Shown here one piece after another: positions 15,502 through 16,328 of a stretch of 16,328 nt of DNA. Within the stretch, counting starts at the first letter, position 1, and each line of letters starts with the position of its first letter. Made by a program: the position numbers and the translations under genes. The notes below the pieces were generated by a model that saw only the letters and a program-made list of their open reading frames with translations, was not told where the DNA came from and searched no databases. Source of the DNA: JBFELO01 sp041552055. Lineage in GTDB: Bacteria > Acidobacteriota > Thermoanaerobaculia > Thermoanaerobaculales > Sulfomarinibacteraceae. The stretch spans positions 1 through 16,328 of the forward strand of contig JBFELO010000102.1 in NCBI GenBank assembly GCA_041552055.1. Reading direction: 5' to 3'.

Positions 15502-15600
15502 GTCGAGTTTCAGATGACCGGCGCGATTGGCAAGCCGACGACAGCACGTCATGCCGGGCTCCCACGGGGAGCGCTTCGGGAAGAGGGCGCATCGGGTGTC
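15467..15600. repeat. Pair of 45-bp direct repeats, 80% identical
   Basis: 15467-15511 and 15556-15600 align without gaps over 45 bases with 36 identities. The shared core is GAGGGCGC preceded by a TCGGG(G/A)A stretch. The first copy is also the outer right arm of the large palindrome, so the AGAGGGCGC block occurs three times in this region (once inverted). The copies are offset by 89 bases. The function is unknown. Confidence 0.65.
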
Positions 15601-15625
15601 GGCCAGTCGAGGCGAACGAGAGAAA

Positions 15626-15690
15626 GATGATCGATGACGACGATGATGAGGACGACGATGACGATGAAGACGAAGACCAAGACGAAGAAC
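15626..15690. repeat. GAY/GAR triplet run (low complexity)
   Basis: A run of about 65 bases built almost entirely of GAT, GAC, GAA and GAG triplets, purine-rich on the plus strand. Read in one plus frame it would give an Asp/Glu run after an ATG at 15627, and on the minus strand a Val/Ile/Phe-rich run. Neither frame has a good ribosome site, and the plus frame continues through ssrA. I therefore treat it as non-coding low-complexity DNA just upstream of the ssrA promoter region. Confidence 0.6.
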
Positions 15691-15773
15691 GGGCGGATGG
15701 TGGTCCTCAGACCCCCAGGGCCACAAGCCCTCCTGCCGCGGATGGACGGGAGGGTGGGGGGCCCCAGCACCAC

Positions 15774-15799
15774 TTTCACAGCACAAAAGGTGCTAAAAT
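15774..15799 (+). promoter_or_regulatory. ssrA: Extended -10 promoter of ssrA
   Basis: TGCTAAAAT (15791-15799) is an extended -10 element. The -35 is weak (best TTTCAC at 15774-15779 with a short spacer). The expected start near 15806 would give a leader of about a dozen bases before the mature tmRNA 5' end at 15819, to be removed by RNase P. An inverted repeat AGCAC-AAAAG-GTGCT (15780-15794) overlaps the element. Confidence 0.6.
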
Positions 15800-15818
15800 G
15801 CACCCGACCATCGAACCT

Positions 15819-16172
15819 GGGGGCGTACTGGGTTCGACGGGGGGTAGTTCCGGCTGTCGGCAGCGTGTCGAGGTCCATCCGCTCGTTAAAACGGATGGGG
15901 CAAAAACACAACTGCCAATTCTGACTACGCACTGGCTGCATAAGTCAGCCACGTCCTTCCCGAGGCTCCGTCCGTCGGCCTGGGAATGGGCGCTGCTCGA
16001 CGGGCTGGATCGCCGCGCCGCCCGGACGCGGTGATCGAGAAATAACGGGCTGGCTCCTGGGATCGGTCGCCCGCTGACCTGCCTCGGGGCGAGACTCAAG
16101 AGCGGGCTGCACACGGAGAAGCCGGCAATCGGTGCCCCTCGGACGTGGGTTCGATTCCCACCGCCTCCACCA
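15819..16172 (+). ncRNA. ssrA: Transfer-messenger RNA (tmRNA)
   Basis: tmRNA rescues ribosomes stalled on broken mRNAs and tags the unfinished protein for proteolysis, together with SmpB. The 5' end GGGGGCG pairs with CGCCUCC at 16162-16168, followed by the encoded ACCA, making the seven-bp alanine-type acceptor stem. The 5' strand reads GUACUGGGUUCGACGGGG and the 3' arm GGACGUGGGUUCGAUUCCCACC, the T-arm typical of bacterial tmRNA. The 354-base length is normal. A stem CCATCCG/CGGATGG with a CTCGTTAAAA loop (about 15876-15897) corresponds to the hairpin before the tag frame. The tag ends in DYALAA then UAA. It is one-piece, not permuted, and is divergent from comM. Confidence 0.96.
15914..15943 (+). 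other. ssrA: tmRNA tag reading frame, predicted tag (A)ANSDYALAA
   Basis: GCC AAT TCT GAC TAC GCA CTG GCT GCA TAA encodes ANSDYALAA, to which tmRNA adds the alanine it carries. I place the resume codon at GCC 15914 because it directly follows AACT, as in the Bacillus subtilis tmRNA, and lies 16 bases after the preceding stem. The frame is also open further upstream (GGC AAA AAC ACA ACT), so a longer tag beginning GKNTT cannot be excluded. The YALAA end is the usual ClpXP-type degron. Confidence 0.75.
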
Positions 16173-16184
16173 ATTCAAGTTCGA

Positions 16185-16205
16185 CGCCGCGGAGCGACCG
16201 CGGCG
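16185..16205 (+). terminator. GC hairpin after ssrA, possible terminator
   Basis: CGCCGCGG, AGCGA, CCGCGGCG: a perfect 8-bp stem with a five-base loop starting 13 bases after the tmRNA CCA. No T run follows, so it may act as a 3' end stabiliser or a weak terminator. Confidence 0.45.
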
Positions 16206-16328
16206 CTGGCATCGCGAATCTCATCTCACCTCCGGTTGCTCGTGCGCTGCGCGCGCGGCGACGTCACGGCCCGAGCGTGTGGTCGTGGGCCGCCCCCCGC
16301 CCGCGGCCCGACCCCCCCGGCCCTGCCC
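16206..16328. other. Very GC-rich window end, no gene seen
   Basis: No ORF with a start signal, RNA gene or convincing repeat is visible. The final 50 bases are dominated by C and G runs (CCCCCCG, CCCCCCC). Confidence 0.4.

Noticed and set aside
15290..15592. 101-residue in-frame extension of comM
   Set aside because: The comM promoter and a good ribosome site lie inside it, the extension has no homology to the family, and it runs into the repeat zone.
15627..16034. Plus-strand ORF starting with an Asp/Glu run
   Set aside because: The weak start signal and the read-through into the tmRNA gene make it an artefact of the triplet run.
15945..16178. Minus-strand ORF beginning MNWWRRWESNPRP
   Set aside because: This is the well-known spurious product read antisense across a tRNA-like 3' end. 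It lies entirely over ssrA.

Overview
This window is GC-rich bacterial chromosome carrying core energy-metabolism genes. The dominant feature is a long minus-strand block, nuoA-B-C-D-H-I-J-K-L-M-N followed by atpZ-atpI-atpB-atpE. It has a sigma70-type promoter in front of nuoA (13607-13634) and a strong intrinsic terminator just after atpE (1072-1101). Most junctions in the block overlap or are a few bases apart. The largest gaps are 64, 58 and 48 bases, and I see no convincing internal promoter, so it reads as one transcription unit of 15 genes and about 12.5 kb. The nuo set is an 11-subunit complex I. nuoE, nuoF and nuoG, which normally sit between nuoD and nuoH, are absent, and nuoD overlaps nuoH by four bases. 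The ATP synthase part holds only the membrane rotor and stator genes (a and c) plus the accessory proteins AtpI and AtpZ. Subunit b and all F1 genes must lie elsewhere. Proton-pumping (or ion-pumping) complex I and the ion-driven Fo motor are therefore apparently co-expressed.

Left of this block (1-1071), also on the minus strand, is an ECF-type sigma factor gene of the SigR/SigH-like kind. It has its own near-consensus promoter, its own terminator at the window edge, and no anti-sigma gene beside it in the window. The roughly 320-base gap between it and the operon terminator holds two small perfect inverted repeats and no credible gene.

Right of the block are a minus-strand comM-like AAA+ ATPase gene (13724-15289) with its own promoter, and a plus-strand ssrA (tmRNA, 15819-16172) that is divergent from comM. 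The intergenic region between them (15290-15818) is unusual. It contains a perfect 13-bp inverted repeat inside a larger imperfect palindrome, a 45-bp direct repeat at 80% identity, and a run of GAY/GAR triplets. After ssrA there is a GC hairpin and then very C/G-rich sequence with no recognisable gene.

Organism: high GC, an Fo a/c cluster separated from F1, an 11-gene nuo cluster with unfused nuoC and nuoD, a c subunit with an IESLVIYAL second helix and a SigR-like ECF factor together suggest a GC-rich Gram-negative-type bacterium such as an Acidobacteriota or a former deltaproteobacterial lineage. This is an inference from family resemblance, and I cannot fix the phylum from the sequence alone. 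I found no phage, transposon, CRISPR array, toxin-antitoxin or defence system. The genes are conventional housekeeping genes, and the points worth a second look are in gene content, regulation and the comM-ssrA intergenic repeats.
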